Part shown: positions 1 through 8,512 of the stretch, piece by piece | How positions within the stretch are numbered: the first letter of the stretch is position 1 | Layout of the letters: every line of letters starts with the position of its first letter | DNA from: Castellaniella sp. | Lineage (GTDB): Bacteria > Pseudomonadota > Gammaproteobacteria > Burkholderiales > Burkholderiaceae_B | Assembly (NCBI GenBank): GCA_019104865.1 | Contig: JAHRWZ010000030.1 | Coordinates: 35,566-99,565 of the forward strand | Direction of reading: 5' to 3' | DNA length: 64,000 bases | Made by a program: the position numbers and the translations under genes | The notes under the pieces: model-generated | The model's database searches: none | Told to the model about the DNA's origin: nothing | Seen by the model: only the letters and a program-made list of their open reading frames with translations

Positions 1-896
1 CCCAGCATGCCCAGGAACTGCGCATCGCCCGCCGGATAGGCGCCCAGCCCCATCAGGGTCAGCGTGCAGGGAGCCCCTGTGGCCTGCACCAGTGACCGGA
101 AGGCATGGCAGGCATCGATGCCCGAATTGATCAGCCCGCCACCGCCGTAGAACACCGGGCGGCGCGCCCGGGCGATCAGGGCGGCGGCGCGCTTGATGGA
201 CGCTTCCGTCGCGGGGGACAGGGTTTCGACCCCGGCCTCGGGTTCGGGCGCCGGCACAGTGTTTTCGGGCGGCACCAGCGCCATCTGCAGGTCTTTGGGG
301 AAGTCCAGCAGAACCGGCCCGGGTCGCCCGGAGCGGGTCAAGCGCAGGGCCTTTGCCACCAGATCGGCGACGTCCTCGATGCGGCGCACCTGGGCATTCC
401 ATTTGGTGACCGGACGCGAAATGCCGACCGCGTCGCATTCCTGGAAGGCATCCGTGCCGATGGCGCTGGTGGCCACCTGGCCGCTGATGCACAGCACGGG
501 GATCGAATCGCACAGGGCGTCGAGCAGCCCCGTCGTCGTGTTCGACATCCCTGGCCCGGAGGTCACCAGAACGACGCCCGGCCGGCCCGTGGAGCGGGCA
601 TAGCCTTCGGCCGCGTGCATGGCGGCCTGTTCGTGGCGTACCAGCACATGGCGGATGCGCGGTTCGGCGTACAGGGCGTCGTACAGCGGCAGCACCGCGC
701 CGCCCGGGTAGCCGAACACTGTATCCACCCCCAGGGCAATCAGGGTGTCCAGCAGGACTTCGGCCCCATTGCGGCCGGCAGCGGGTGGGTGGGTGGCAGC
801 GGTAGCGCGCAGGGGCGCGGGAGTGGGGGCATTCACGGAAGGAACCTGAACAAAAGGAGCCACGCGGGGACAATCTTTGAGTTTATCCCTTTTCAT
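1..896 (-). CDS. Acetolactate synthase large subunit-like ThDP enzyme (3' end outside window)
   Basis: Only the N-terminal ~290 residues are inside the window; the gene runs off the left edge. The translation shows the ThDP-enzyme N-terminal domain with FGYPGGAVLPLYDAL, then HEQAAMHAAEGYARSTG carrying the conserved catalytic Glu, then SGPGMSN, GTDAFQE and VGISRPVTKW. These are typical of acetohydroxyacid synthase large subunits (IlvB/IlvG family), which make acetolactate or acetohydroxybutyrate for branched-chain amino acid synthesis. This contrasts with the Gcl at 19.4 kb, which has Val in place of that Glu. The start is uncertain: ATG at 896 and GTG at 836 are in frame and neither has a clear ribosome binding site. 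No regulatory subunit is visible, so a biosynthetic or a catabolic paralogue are both possible. Confidence 0.8.
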   Translation of the reverse strand, partial: MKRDKLKDCPRVAPFVQVPSVNAPTPAPLRATAATHPPAAGRNGAEVLLDTLIALGVDTVFGYPGGAVLPLYDALYAEPRIRHVLVRHEQAAMHAAEGYARSTGRPGVVLVTSGPGMSNTTTGLLDALCDSIPVLCISGQVATSAIGTDAFQECDAVGISRPVTKWNAQVRRIEDVADLVAKALRLTRSGRPGPVLLDFPKDLQMALVPPENTVPAPEPEAGVETLSPATEASIKRAAALIARARRPVFYGGGGLINSGIDACHAFRSLVQATGAPCTLTLMGLGAYPAGDAQFLGML

Positions 897-987
897 GATG
901 CGGCCAGGAATACGTCCGGCCACATCGGAGAACACCGTGCGCTCGTATCCAGCCGATCGCGAAGTACAACCGGATTGTCGTGCCGGC

Positions 988-1740
988 CTATCGATCCAGC
1001 AGCATCTTCACCGACACGATGACGGCCATCGTCACCATCAGGATGCGGATCAGCTGATGGCCGCGCGTCACGACCAGCCGGGCGCCGATCGTGCCGCCCA
1101 CCCATTGGCCGGCGAGCATCGGCAGACCGAAGGCCCACAGGATATTGCCGTTCAGGGCGAAGAAAATGACCGATGCCAGGTTGCTGCACAGATTCAGCAG
1201 TTTGGCGTGCGCTGTCGCCTTGACCAGATTCATGCCCAACAGCGTCACCAGCGAAATCGCCAGGAACGTCCCCGTGCCGGGGCCGAAGAAGCCATCGTAG
1301 AAGCCGATCATCGGCGCTAGGCTGGCAGCGTAGACGGCCTGGGGGATGCGCTGCGTGCGATCCTGCGCCCCGACCCGGGGCGACAACAGGAAATACAGGG
1401 CAAAGCCGATCAGCAGGAACGGGATGATCTGCTTCAGGATGCCGCTGTCGATGCGGGTCAGCGCAATCCCGCCCACCAGGGATCCCAGAAAAGCCCCCAG
1501 CATCATCCAGCGGCTGCGCTTCAGGTCGATCTGGCGCATGCGCAGAAAATGCAGGGTTGCCGCCGTGGATCCGGCGATGCCGCCGATCTTGTTGGTGGCG
1601 ATGGCCACCCCCGGCGGCAGGCCGACAGCCAGCAACGCGGGGATGGTGATCAGGCCGCCACCGCCCGCGATGGCGTCGATGGTGCCCGCCAGCACGGCGA
1701 CGAAAAACAGCAGCGTGGCGATATCGAAGGTGATTTCCAT
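988..1740 (-). CDS. TauE/SafE family membrane protein (sulfite/anion exporter family)
   Basis: This 250-residue, very hydrophobic protein has about eight predicted membrane segments. Two halves each begin with a small-residue-rich helix: IDAIAGGGGLITIPALLAVG near residue 25 and APMIGFYDGFFGPGTGTFL near residue 145. That duplicated pattern is the signature of the TauE/SafE (DUF81) family. Members export sulfite, sulfoacetate or other small anions, and many have unknown substrates. It starts at ATG 1740. It sits between an acetolactate-synthase-like gene and a TRAP binding protein on the same strand, so the neighbours do not fix a substrate. Confidence 0.85.
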   Translation of the reverse strand: MEITFDIATLLFFVAVLAGTIDAIAGGGGLITIPALLAVGLPPGVAIATNKIGGIAGSTAATLHFLRMRQIDLKRSRWMMLGAFLGSLVGGIALTRIDSGILKQIIPFLLIGFALYFLLSPRVGAQDRTQRIPQAVYAASLAPMIGFYDGFFGPGTGTFLAISLVTLLGMNLVKATAHAKLLNLCSNLASVIFFALNGNILWAFGLPMLAGQWVGGTIGARLVVTRGHQLIRILMVTMAVIVSVKMLLDR

Positions 1741-1786
1741 GGGCGGCGGCGAGAGGCGGTGTGCTGTCAGCCGGCCATGATACGCC

Positions 1787-2812
1787 TTACCGCTTCGCGA
1801 TATCCGCCTGCGCCTGTTTCACCAGATCCGGCCCGATCCGCTGGGCCCATTTGTCGAACACCGGCTGCGTCACCTTGGCGAAGGCCTGGATCTGCCCGGG
1901 CGACAGCACCGTCACCGTCACCCCGTGACCTTCGATGTCCTTCAGCAGCGAATTGTCGGTGTTGGTCACGCCTTTGCGAGCGATCAGGATCTCGCGCCGG
2001 CCGGCTTCGATGGCCGCTTCGCGCACGATCTTCTGGTCATCCGGCGACCAGGAACTCCAGACGTCCTTGTTGACCACAAAAATCAGCGGATCGGCCACGT
2101 AGTTCCACAGGCTGAGGTATTTCTGCCCCACGTTATAGAACTTTGCGCCGGCGTAGATGGACAGCAGGTTTTCCTGGCCGTCCACCGCGCCGCTGGCCAG
2201 CGCGGGCTGCGCATCCGCCCAGCTCATCTGCGTGGGGTTGGCACCCAGGGCGGTGAATGTGTCGATGTACAGCGGCGAGCCGACCACGAGCAGCTTCATG
2301 CCTTTGATGTCTTCCGGGGCCTTGACCTCGCGCACCGAATTGCTCAACTGCCGGTAGCCATTTTCGCCCCAGGCCAGCGGCACCACGCCTTGCTTGGACA
2401 GAATGCCGAATAGCTGTTCGCCGACCTTGCCGTGGGTCAGCGCGCCGATGGCTGGATAGTCGGGCATCAGGAACGGCAGCGAGAACAGGTTCAGTTCCTT
2501 GACCTGCGGGGACCAGTTGATGGTCGAGCCGACCGCCATGTCGATCACGCCCTGGCGGATGGCGGAGAACTCACGGGTCTGGTCACCCTGCACCAGGGAA
2601 GTGCCCGGGTAGACCTTGATGTTGATGCGCCCGTTGGTGCGTTCACGCACCAGATCGGACCAGATCACCGCCCCCTGCCCCCAGGGGAAATTGGTGCCGA
2701 CCACAATGGACAATTTGTATTCGGACTTGTAGTTGGCAGCCTGGGCCGGCAAGGCGGCTGCCAGGGCCGTGAAGACCAGCGCAGCGGCGCCGATGAATCG
2801 TGTGAAACGCAT
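1787..2812 (-). CDS. TRAP transporter solute-binding protein, DctP family
   Basis: The 341-residue protein begins with a signal peptide (MRFTRFIGAAALVFTALAAALPAQA) and continues with the DctP fold. Visible features are YKLSIVVGTNFPWGQGAVIWSDLV, the family hallmark EFSAIRQGVIDMAVGSTINWSP, a central KGMKLLVVGSPLYIDTFTALGANPTQMSWADAQPALASGAVDGQEN, and the C-terminal helices. DctP proteins bind organic acids in the periplasm and deliver them to a DctQM membrane pair. No dctQ or dctM gene lies within the neighbouring genes, so this is an orphan binding protein in the visible context and its ligand is unknown. It is on the same strand as, and 46 bp upstream of, the TauE/SafE gene. Confidence 0.9.
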   Translation of the reverse strand: MRFTRFIGAAALVFTALAAALPAQAANYKSEYKLSIVVGTNFPWGQGAVIWSDLVRERTNGRINIKVYPGTSLVQGDQTREFSAIRQGVIDMAVGSTINWSPQVKELNLFSLPFLMPDYPAIGALTHGKVGEQLFGILSKQGVVPLAWGENGYRQLSNSVREVKAPEDIKGMKLLVVGSPLYIDTFTALGANPTQMSWADAQPALASGAVDGQENLLSIYAGAKFYNVGQKYLSLWNYVADPLIFVVNKDVWSSWSPDDQKIVREAAIEAGRREILIARKGVTNTDNSLLKDIEGHGVTVTVLSPGQIQAFAKVTQPVFDKWAQRIGPDLVKQAQADIAKR

Positions 2813-2981
2813 GAGTCAGTCTCCTCTGTGAGGATTCAGTATCCCAGATCGGGCGGCGGTCAACGCGCGATCCGCAAGAAGATCACCACCGGCAGCGTGA
2901 ACTGGCCATCCGATCGACAGCACGGGGGCCCCATCTTCGCTATCATGGACTCCTGGCAGGTTCCTTCCCGAGGTGATCCCC

Positions 2982-3845
2982 ATGTCCCAGAATCCAATCG
3001 CCGCCGCATCCGGCACTTTCCTGATCGGTGGCGACATCCCCGTGCACCGCCTGGGTTTCGGCGCCATGCGCATCACCGGGCCCGGCATCTGGGGGGCGCT
3101 GTCAGACCCGGACGCCGCCCGTGCGACCCTGAAAAACTTGCCGGATCTGGGGGTCAATTTCATCGATACGGCGGACAGCTACGGGCCGTTCGTCAGTGAA
3201 GACCTGATCCGCGAGACGCTGCACCCATACGACGGTCTGCTGATCGCCACCAAAGGCGGACTGCTGCGCCACGGACCCGACAAATGGGTTCCGCTGGGCG
3301 ACCCGGACTATCTGCGCCAATGCGTGCTGATGAGCCTTCGCCGGCTGGGCGTCGAGCGCATCGATCTGTGGCAGTTGCACCGCATCGACCCCGACGTGCC
3401 GCGCACCGCGCAGTTCGAAGTCATCGCCGCGATGCGCAAGGAAGGCCTGATCCGCCACGTGGGTCTGAGCGAGGTCCATCCCGAAGACATCGAAGAGGCC
3501 CAGGCGTATTTTCCGGTGGCCACGGTCCAGAACCAGTACAACCTGGGCGACCGCAAGAGCGAGGCCGTGCTGGATTACTGTACGCGGCACGGCATCGGTT
3601 TCATTCCGTGGTATCCGCTGAACGCGGGGCGCCTGGCCGGCCCGGGATCCGAGCTGGACGCTGTTGCCAAGCGCCATGGGGTGACGGCCAGCGCCATCGC
3701 GCTGGCCTGGCTGTTGAAACGATCACCGGTGATGCTGCCGATTCCGGGCACGTGCAGCCCGGAGCATCTGACGCAGAACGTGGCTGCCGCCGGGGTCGAA
3801 CTGGGCGATACGGAATTCGAGACGCTGGGAAGACTGGCGGTTTAA
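2982..3845 (+). CDS. Aldo/keto reductase
   Basis: A cytoplasmic NAD(P)H-dependent oxidoreductase of about 287 residues with the AKR (beta/alpha)8 barrel. The catalytic tetrad is visible as [10 protein letters not shown] (Asp and Tyr), LLIATKGG (Lys) and LWQLHRID (His). The C-terminal [19 protein letters not shown] is the cofactor-binding segment. It resembles the bacterial YajO/YdbC-type members that reduce small aldehydes, but no specific substrate can be assigned. ATG 2982 is chosen over GTG 2973 because a GAGG ribosome binding site lies eight bases before the ATG. It converges on yaeQ with the two TAA codons overlapping (3842-3845). Confidence 0.88.
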   Translation: MSQNPIAAASGTFLIGGDIPVHRLGFGAMRITGPGIWGALSDPDAARATLKNLPDLGVNFIDTADSYGPFVSEDLIRETLHPYDGLLIATKGGLLRHGPDKWVPLGDPDYLRQCVLMSLRRLGVERIDLWQLHRIDPDVPRTAQFEVIAAMRKEGLIRHVGLSEVHPEDIEEAQAYFPVATVQNQYNLGDRKSEAVLDYCTRHGIGFIPWYPLNAGRLAGPGSELDAVAKRHGVTASAIALAWLLKRSPVMLPIPGTCSPEHLTQNVAAAGVELGDTEFETLGRLAV

Positions 3846-4390
3846 ACGGCCTCGCGCAAGCATTGCACGTCCAGGGTGACGTCCCCGCGCTCGCAGGACA
3901 CCCAGGCGCTGCGGTCCGTGATGTTCACGCTCAGGCTCATGCCGCGTGCTGCCAACGCCGCCAGTGCCTTCGTCGCATCTGTATCCAGGGCGTAAACCTG
4001 CAGATTGCCCGCCCGGGCGACCTTGTCACGCACACCCGCCCACCAGACGTCCACTCCCCGGCCATAGGCCAGGACGATGACCTGTTCGGCCCTGCCGCAG
4101 GCCTTCAGCAGCCGGCGATCGTCGGGCAGACCTATTTCGACCCACTGCCGCACGGCGCCGGTCAGGTCCAGGTTCCACAGGTCGGGTTCGTCCGTATCGC
4201 TGAGGCCGCGCGTGAACACCAGCCGTTCGTCGGCATCCACCCACAGCGCGTAGGCCAGCAACCGCACCATCAATCGTTCGTCGGTCTCGGACGGATGCCG
4301 CGCCACGGTCACGGCATGGCTGCCATAGTAGCCACGATCATTGTCGGCAACGTGCAGTTCGGCTTTGTAGATGGTGGCGCGCAGGGCCAT
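3842..4390 (-). CDS. yaeQ: YaeQ family protein
   Basis: The 182-residue protein opens with [25 protein letters not shown] and continues with [18 protein letters not shown], both diagnostic of the YaeQ family. YaeQ has a PD-(D/E)XK nuclease-like fold. Its role is unclear: it was first linked to RfaH-like suppression in enterobacteria, and that link is disputed. It begins 2 bp after the amn stop codon, so it is very likely translated from the amn mRNA. Its 3' end overlaps the convergent aldo/keto reductase by three bases. Confidence 0.9.
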   Translation of the reverse strand: MALRATIYKAELHVADNDRGYYGSHAVTVARHPSETDERLMVRLLAYALWVDADERLVFTRGLSDTDEPDLWNLDLTGAVRQWVEIGLPDDRRLLKACGRAEQVIVLAYGRGVDVWWAGVRDKVARAGNLQVYALDTDATKALAALAARGMSLSVNITDRSAWVSCERGDVTLDVQCLREAV

Positions 4391-4392
4391 GG

Positions 4393-5889
4393 TTATTTGA
4401 ATGCCGTCTCGATGAAGCTGCGCAGTTTACGCGAATGCAGCCGTTCGCTGGGCATTTCACGCAGACGTTCCAGTGCGCGGATGCCGATGTGCAGGTGCTG
4501 GTTGACCTGGGTGCGATAAAAGGCGCTGGCCATGCCGGGCAGTTTCAGTTCGCCATGCAGGGGCTTGTCGGACACGCACAGCAGCGTGCCGTACGGCACG
4601 CGGAAGCGGAACCCATTGGCCGCGATCGTGGCCGATTCCATGTCCAGGGCGATGGCGCGCGACTGCGACAGACGCTGCACCGGTTCCTGCTGGTCGCGAA
4701 GTTCCCAGTTGCGGTTGTCGATGGTGGCGACCGTCCCGGTGCGCATGATCTTTTTCAGTTCCCAACCCGACAGGCCCGCGACCTCGGCCACGGCGTCTTC
4801 CAGCGCGACCTGGACCTCGGCCAGCGGCGGCACCGGCACCCACAGGGGCAGATCGTCGTCCAGGACATGATCCTGACGCACGTAGCCGTGCGCCAGCACG
4901 TAGTCGCCCAGGCGCTGCGTGGTGCGCAGGCCGGCGCAATGGCCCAGCATCAGCCAGGCCGAGGGCCGCAGCACGGCGACGTGGTCAGTGATCGTCTTCG
5001 CGTTGGAAGGCCCCACCCCGATGTTGATCAGCGTGATGCCGGTATGGCCCTCGCGCTTGAGGTGGTAGGTCGGCATCTGGGGGTTGAAGGCCAGCGGCGG
5101 CGCGGGCTGCGCTGCGGTATCCTGCGTCACGATGTGGTTGCCCGGCTCGACCAGTGCGGTATAGCCGCCCGTGCCGGCGGCCAGCGTGGCGCGAGCCCAC
5201 TTCACGAACTCGTCCACATAGAACTGATAGTTCGTGAACAGCACGAAATCCTGGAAATGCGCCGGCGACGTCCCGGTGTAGTGCCGCAGGCGCTGCAACG
5301 AATAATCGATCCGCGGGCCGCTGAAGGGCGCCAACGGCCGCGGCTGGTTGGCGCGGCCGCGCCAGGTGCCGTTGACGATGGCATCGTCGGTCACCGCCAG
5401 ATCGGGCACGTCGAAGTGATCCCGCAGAGTGTGGCCTGGGACTTCGGAATATTCTCCCTGTGCGTATTCGCCTTCCGGAAACGCGAAATGCAGGGGAATC
5501 GGCAAGTCCGATTCGCCGATTTCCACGGGCACATGATGGTTGCGCAGCAGCAACCGCACCTGCTCGCGCAGATAGTCGTGAAACAGCGCGGGACGTGTGA
5601 CCGTCGTCAAGTAAGTGCCGGGCTCGACCAGGTGCCCATACGACAGGCGGCTGTCGACGTCCGGATAGGTATTGATGCGGATGCGGATGGCCGGATAGCA
5701 GGCGCGTACCCGCTGGCCGACTTCCAGGGTACCGGCGCCGTATTCCCGGAAGGCGTCGCGGATGAAGGCCGTGTTGCGCTGATACAGGTGGATCAGCTGA
5801 TCCACCGCGGCTTCCGCATCGTCATAGCTGGCGAACGGGACCAGCGGCGGCAACCGGGTCGGGCGGGTGGTATCCATGAATTTGTCCAT
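4393..5889 (-). CDS. amn: AMP nucleosidase
   Basis: The roughly 498-residue protein is the length of proteobacterial Amn. It hydrolyses AMP to adenine and ribose 5-phosphate. The N-terminal AMP-nucleosidase domain (AAVDQLIHLYQRNTAFIRDAF, SRLSYGHLVEPGTYLTTVTRP) is followed by the phosphorylase-superfamily catalytic domain with INIGVGPSNAKTITDHVAVLRPSAWLMLGHCAGLR and the active-site region ALDMESATIAANGFRFRVPYGTLLCVSDKP. Two in-frame ATGs (5889 and 5877) are possible starts. The open frame extends to 5943, but the first residues of that extension look non-conserved. It lies downstream of guaD on the same strand and upstream of yaeQ, so it belongs to the purine-degradation gene string. Confidence 0.92.
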   Translation of the reverse strand: MDKFMDTTRPTRLPPLVPFASYDDAEAAVDQLIHLYQRNTAFIRDAFREYGAGTLEVGQRVRACYPAIRIRINTYPDVDSRLSYGHLVEPGTYLTTVTRPALFHDYLREQVRLLLRNHHVPVEIGESDLPIPLHFAFPEGEYAQGEYSEVPGHTLRDHFDVPDLAVTDDAIVNGTWRGRANQPRPLAPFSGPRIDYSLQRLRHYTGTSPAHFQDFVLFTNYQFYVDEFVKWARATLAAGTGGYTALVEPGNHIVTQDTAAQPAPPLAFNPQMPTYHLKREGHTGITLINIGVGPSNAKTITDHVAVLRPSAWLMLGHCAGLRTTQRLGDYVLAHGYVRQDHVLDDDLPLWVPVPPLAEVQVALEDAVAEVAGLSGWELKKIMRTGTVATIDNRNWELRDQQEPVQRLSQSRAIALDMESATIAANGFRFRVPYGTLLCVSDKPLHGELKLPGMASAFYRTQVNQHLHIGIRALERLREMPSERLHSRKLRSFIETAFK

Positions 5890-5985
5890 GCACCTGATTA
5901 TGGCAGGTCTCCATGACAAGAGGGAGTGCCAGCCCCGCAACACCCAGGAAGCCTGGGCGGTACCCCTGTGCGGGCCGCCACCGGC

Positions 5986-7350
5986 CTACGGATGCGCGGC
6001 CGTCCGCGCGCGCCGATGGACTTCCCGTCCCGCCGCATACGTGGCGGCGATGGCCCGATCGTCGCCCAGCATCGCCAGGGCGAACAGCAGCTCCTCGAGC
6101 GATTCGGCATAGGCGCTGCGCCGCGCCAGCAGCGGTGTGGCCTTGGGGTCCAGCACGATGAAGTCGGCCTCGGCGCCGGCTTCCAGGGTACCGATCCGGC
6201 CCGTGAGCCCCAGGTGCTTGGCCGCGCCCTGGGTAGCCTGCCAGAACATGCGCCGCGCAGTCAGGTGGTGGCCCGACAGGCGGGCAATCTTGTGCGCCTC
6301 GTTCATGGTCTGCAGCATGGAAAAAGACGAGCCCCCACCCACGTCGGTCGCCAGGGTGACGGGCGTGCCGAAGTTGCGGGCCGTCGCGTGATCGAACAGG
6401 CCACTGCCCAGGAACTGGTTCGAGGTCGGGCAATGGGCCGCGACCGCGCCTGAATCCCGCAGGCGCCGCCAGTCATCGTCGTCCAGCCAGACGCAATGGC
6501 CATACACCGCGCGTGGGCGCAGCAGGCCATACCGGTCGTAGATGTCCAGGTAGCTGCGGTAGCCAGGAAACAGATCCATCACCCACTTCACTTCATCCTG
6601 ATTTTCCGCCACGTGCGACTGGATGAAAACGTCCGGATAGCGCTGCGCCAGTTCGCTGCAACGGCCCAGCTGTTCGGGCGTGGACGTGGGGGCGAAGCGC
6701 GGGGTCAACGCGTACATCTGGCGGCCCGTGCCATGCCAGCGGCGCAGCAGGTCTTCACTGTCGCGCGCGCCGGATTCCGCCGTGTCGCGCAGGTATTCGG
6801 GGCAGTTGCGATCCATCATGACCTTGCCGGCCACCATGCGCAGGTTGCGGGCGTGGCTCTCCGCAAAGAACGCCTGGGCCGAGCCCGGATGCACGGTGCA
6901 ATACACCAGGGCGGTGGTGGTGCCGCATCGCAGCAGTTCATCCAGGAAGAACTTGGCGACGTCCTGCGCGTATTCCGGGTTCTCGAAGCGCCGCTCGGTG
7001 GGAAAAGTATAGGTTTCCAGCCAGGGAAGCAGGCCCGGCGCGGGCGACGCGATCATGTCGGTCTGCGGATAATGAATATGCGTGTCGATGAAGCCCGGCG
7101 TGATCAGGTGATTGCGCCAGTCGTGGACCGACGTGCCGGGGGGCAGATCCCCCATCAGGCGATCATGCTCGCCGCACTGCTCGATGACCCCATCGCGCAC
7201 CACCAGCAGGCCGTCACGGATCCATTCGCAGGCCTCGTCCTCGGCCTTGGGCGTATCGCGGAAATACAGCAGCTGGGCGCGATAGGCCTGAATGTCACCC
7301 GCCCCTGTGGAACGGGTGGCACCCGGATCGGTGTTTTGATTCACAGTCAT
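5986..7350 (-). CDS. guaD: Guanine deaminase
   Basis: A zinc-dependent amidohydrolase of 454 residues that converts guanine to xanthine in the cytoplasm. The metal ligands are visible in DTHIHYPQTDMIAS, QSHVAENQDEVKW, YGHCVWLDDDDW and LATDVGGGSSFSMLQTM, all characteristic of GuaD. The C-terminal IGTLEAGAEADFIVLDPKATP completes the beta-sandwich domain. ATG 7350 is preceded by GAGGAG at good spacing, so this start is preferred over the longer open frame to 7404. It follows xdhC (120-bp gap), so guanine-derived xanthine feeds directly into the neighbouring dehydrogenase. Confidence 0.94.
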   Translation of the reverse strand: MTVNQNTDPGATRSTGAGDIQAYRAQLLYFRDTPKAEDEACEWIRDGLLVVRDGVIEQCGEHDRLMGDLPPGTSVHDWRNHLITPGFIDTHIHYPQTDMIASPAPGLLPWLETYTFPTERRFENPEYAQDVAKFFLDELLRCGTTTALVYCTVHPGSAQAFFAESHARNLRMVAGKVMMDRNCPEYLRDTAESGARDSEDLLRRWHGTGRQMYALTPRFAPTSTPEQLGRCSELAQRYPDVFIQSHVAENQDEVKWVMDLFPGYRSYLDIYDRYGLLRPRAVYGHCVWLDDDDWRRLRDSGAVAAHCPTSNQFLGSGLFDHATARNFGTPVTLATDVGGGSSFSMLQTMNEAHKIARLSGHHLTARRMFWQATQGAAKHLGLTGRIGTLEAGAEADFIVLDPKATPLLARRSAYAESLEELLFALAMLGDDRAIAATYAAGREVHRRARTAAHP

Positions 7351-7469
7351 CAGTCTCTCCTCGCTGGCCCCAATCGGGGCTTCGTATGATATTTCAGATG
7401 GCACCGCCCCGGTGCCGGCACAAGCTCATCCGGCCCCCTGGGAAAGGGGACGTTCGACAATCATCAAAA

Positions 7470-8501
7470 TCAGGATTGCGCGGCTTCCAGATGCGCGGCT
7501 GGCGCGGCCACCACCGCGCCTTCCGAACGCAGCCGCAACAGCTGCGCCGCCACCGCCACCGCGATCACGGCGGGCTGCTTGCCCGCGATGCCCGGTTCCC
7601 CGATCGGACACCGGATGCGCGCATAGCGTTCCGGCGCGATGCCCTTGGCCGCGAAGCGCTGCCGGAATTTCTGCCACTTGGTGCGCGAACCGATCAGACC
7701 GAAATAGGCGACGTCATCGCGCTTCATCAGCTGTTCGCACAAACGCTGGTCCAGGGCGTGGTCATGCGTCATGATCAGATAGCAGCTGCCGGGCGGCGCC
7801 TCGTCGATCACGGCCTCGGGCGTATCGGTCGCCTCGAGGGTGACATTGGGGGCGACCTGCCCGGGAAACAGATCCTCGCGCGCATCCACCCAGGTCACCC
7901 GGCACGGCAGCGTCCCCAGGATGGCCACCAGCGCCTGGCCGACGTGACCGGCGCCGAACACGACGACGTTCATCGCGTCCGGGCACAGCGGCTCGGTCAG
8001 CACCGGGCAACCCCGGGGGTCGGCCGGATCCAGCAGGCGGCTGGCCTGAAACCGGTTGGCCGGATGCGAGGCCGCCGAAGGATCCCGCAGGCGCACCCAG
8101 GGCGCGATTCCCGGGCCGCCGATGCCGACTTCACGCTCGAAGGACTCCTGACGCCGCAGCCGGTCGTACGCCTGCCGCAACCAGACCCCGTCCGATTCAC
8201 GCAAGCGCTCGAACAGCAGGGTCACCAGACCGCCGCAGCACTGCCCCAGGGACGCCGCCAGCGGCATGTCATGCACCCAGCGGTCGGGCCCGGCCCCATC
8301 CCGCAGGTGGTCGCGTGCCAGCCGCTCGGCCTGCCATTCCAGTTGACCTCCGCCGATGGTCAGCCATTGTCCGGCGGCCGACACCAGCATTTTGGCGCCG
8401 GCCTCCCGGGGGGCCGACCCGCGCACGGACGCGACGCTGATCAGCACCACCGGCTGCTGGCGATCCAGGCACCAGAGCGCCTGATCGATCCATGCCGTCA
8501 T
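7470..8501 (-). CDS. xdhC: Xanthine dehydrogenase accessory protein XdhC
   Basis: The 343-residue protein has the two XdhC domains. The N-terminal part has VVLISVASVRGSAPREAGAKMLV and TIGGGQLEW, and a CCGG motif near residue 90. The C-terminal part is Rossmann-like, with VVFGAGHVGQALVAILG and YFGLIGSRTKWQKFRQRF. XdhC binds the molybdenum cofactor, promotes its sulfuration and inserts it into XdhB. ATG 8501 lies 12 bp downstream of the xdhB stop, which defines the start; the longer open frame upstream is xdhB in another frame. Order xdhA-xdhB-xdhC is the usual operon. Confidence 0.93.
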   Translation of the reverse strand: MTAWIDQALWCLDRQQPVVLISVASVRGSAPREAGAKMLVSAAGQWLTIGGGQLEWQAERLARDHLRDGAGPDRWVHDMPLAASLGQCCGGLVTLLFERLRESDGVWLRQAYDRLRRQESFEREVGIGGPGIAPWVRLRDPSAASHPANRFQASRLLDPADPRGCPVLTEPLCPDAMNVVVFGAGHVGQALVAILGTLPCRVTWVDAREDLFPGQVAPNVTLEATDTPEAVIDEAPPGSCYLIMTHDHALDQRLCEQLMKRDDVAYFGLIGSRTKWQKFRQRFAAKGIAPERYARIRCPIGEPGIAGKQPAVIAVAVAAQLLRLRSEGAVVAAPAAHLEAAQS

Positions 8502-8512
8502 ATCGGGCCTCT

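Noticed and set aside
1..896. Sulfoacetaldehyde acetyltransferase (Xsc), suggested by the adjacent TauE/SafE gene
   Set aside because: The sequence has acetolactate-synthase motifs (YPGGAVLPLYDAL, HEQAAMHAAEGYARS, GTDAFQE-VGISRP) rather than those of Xsc.
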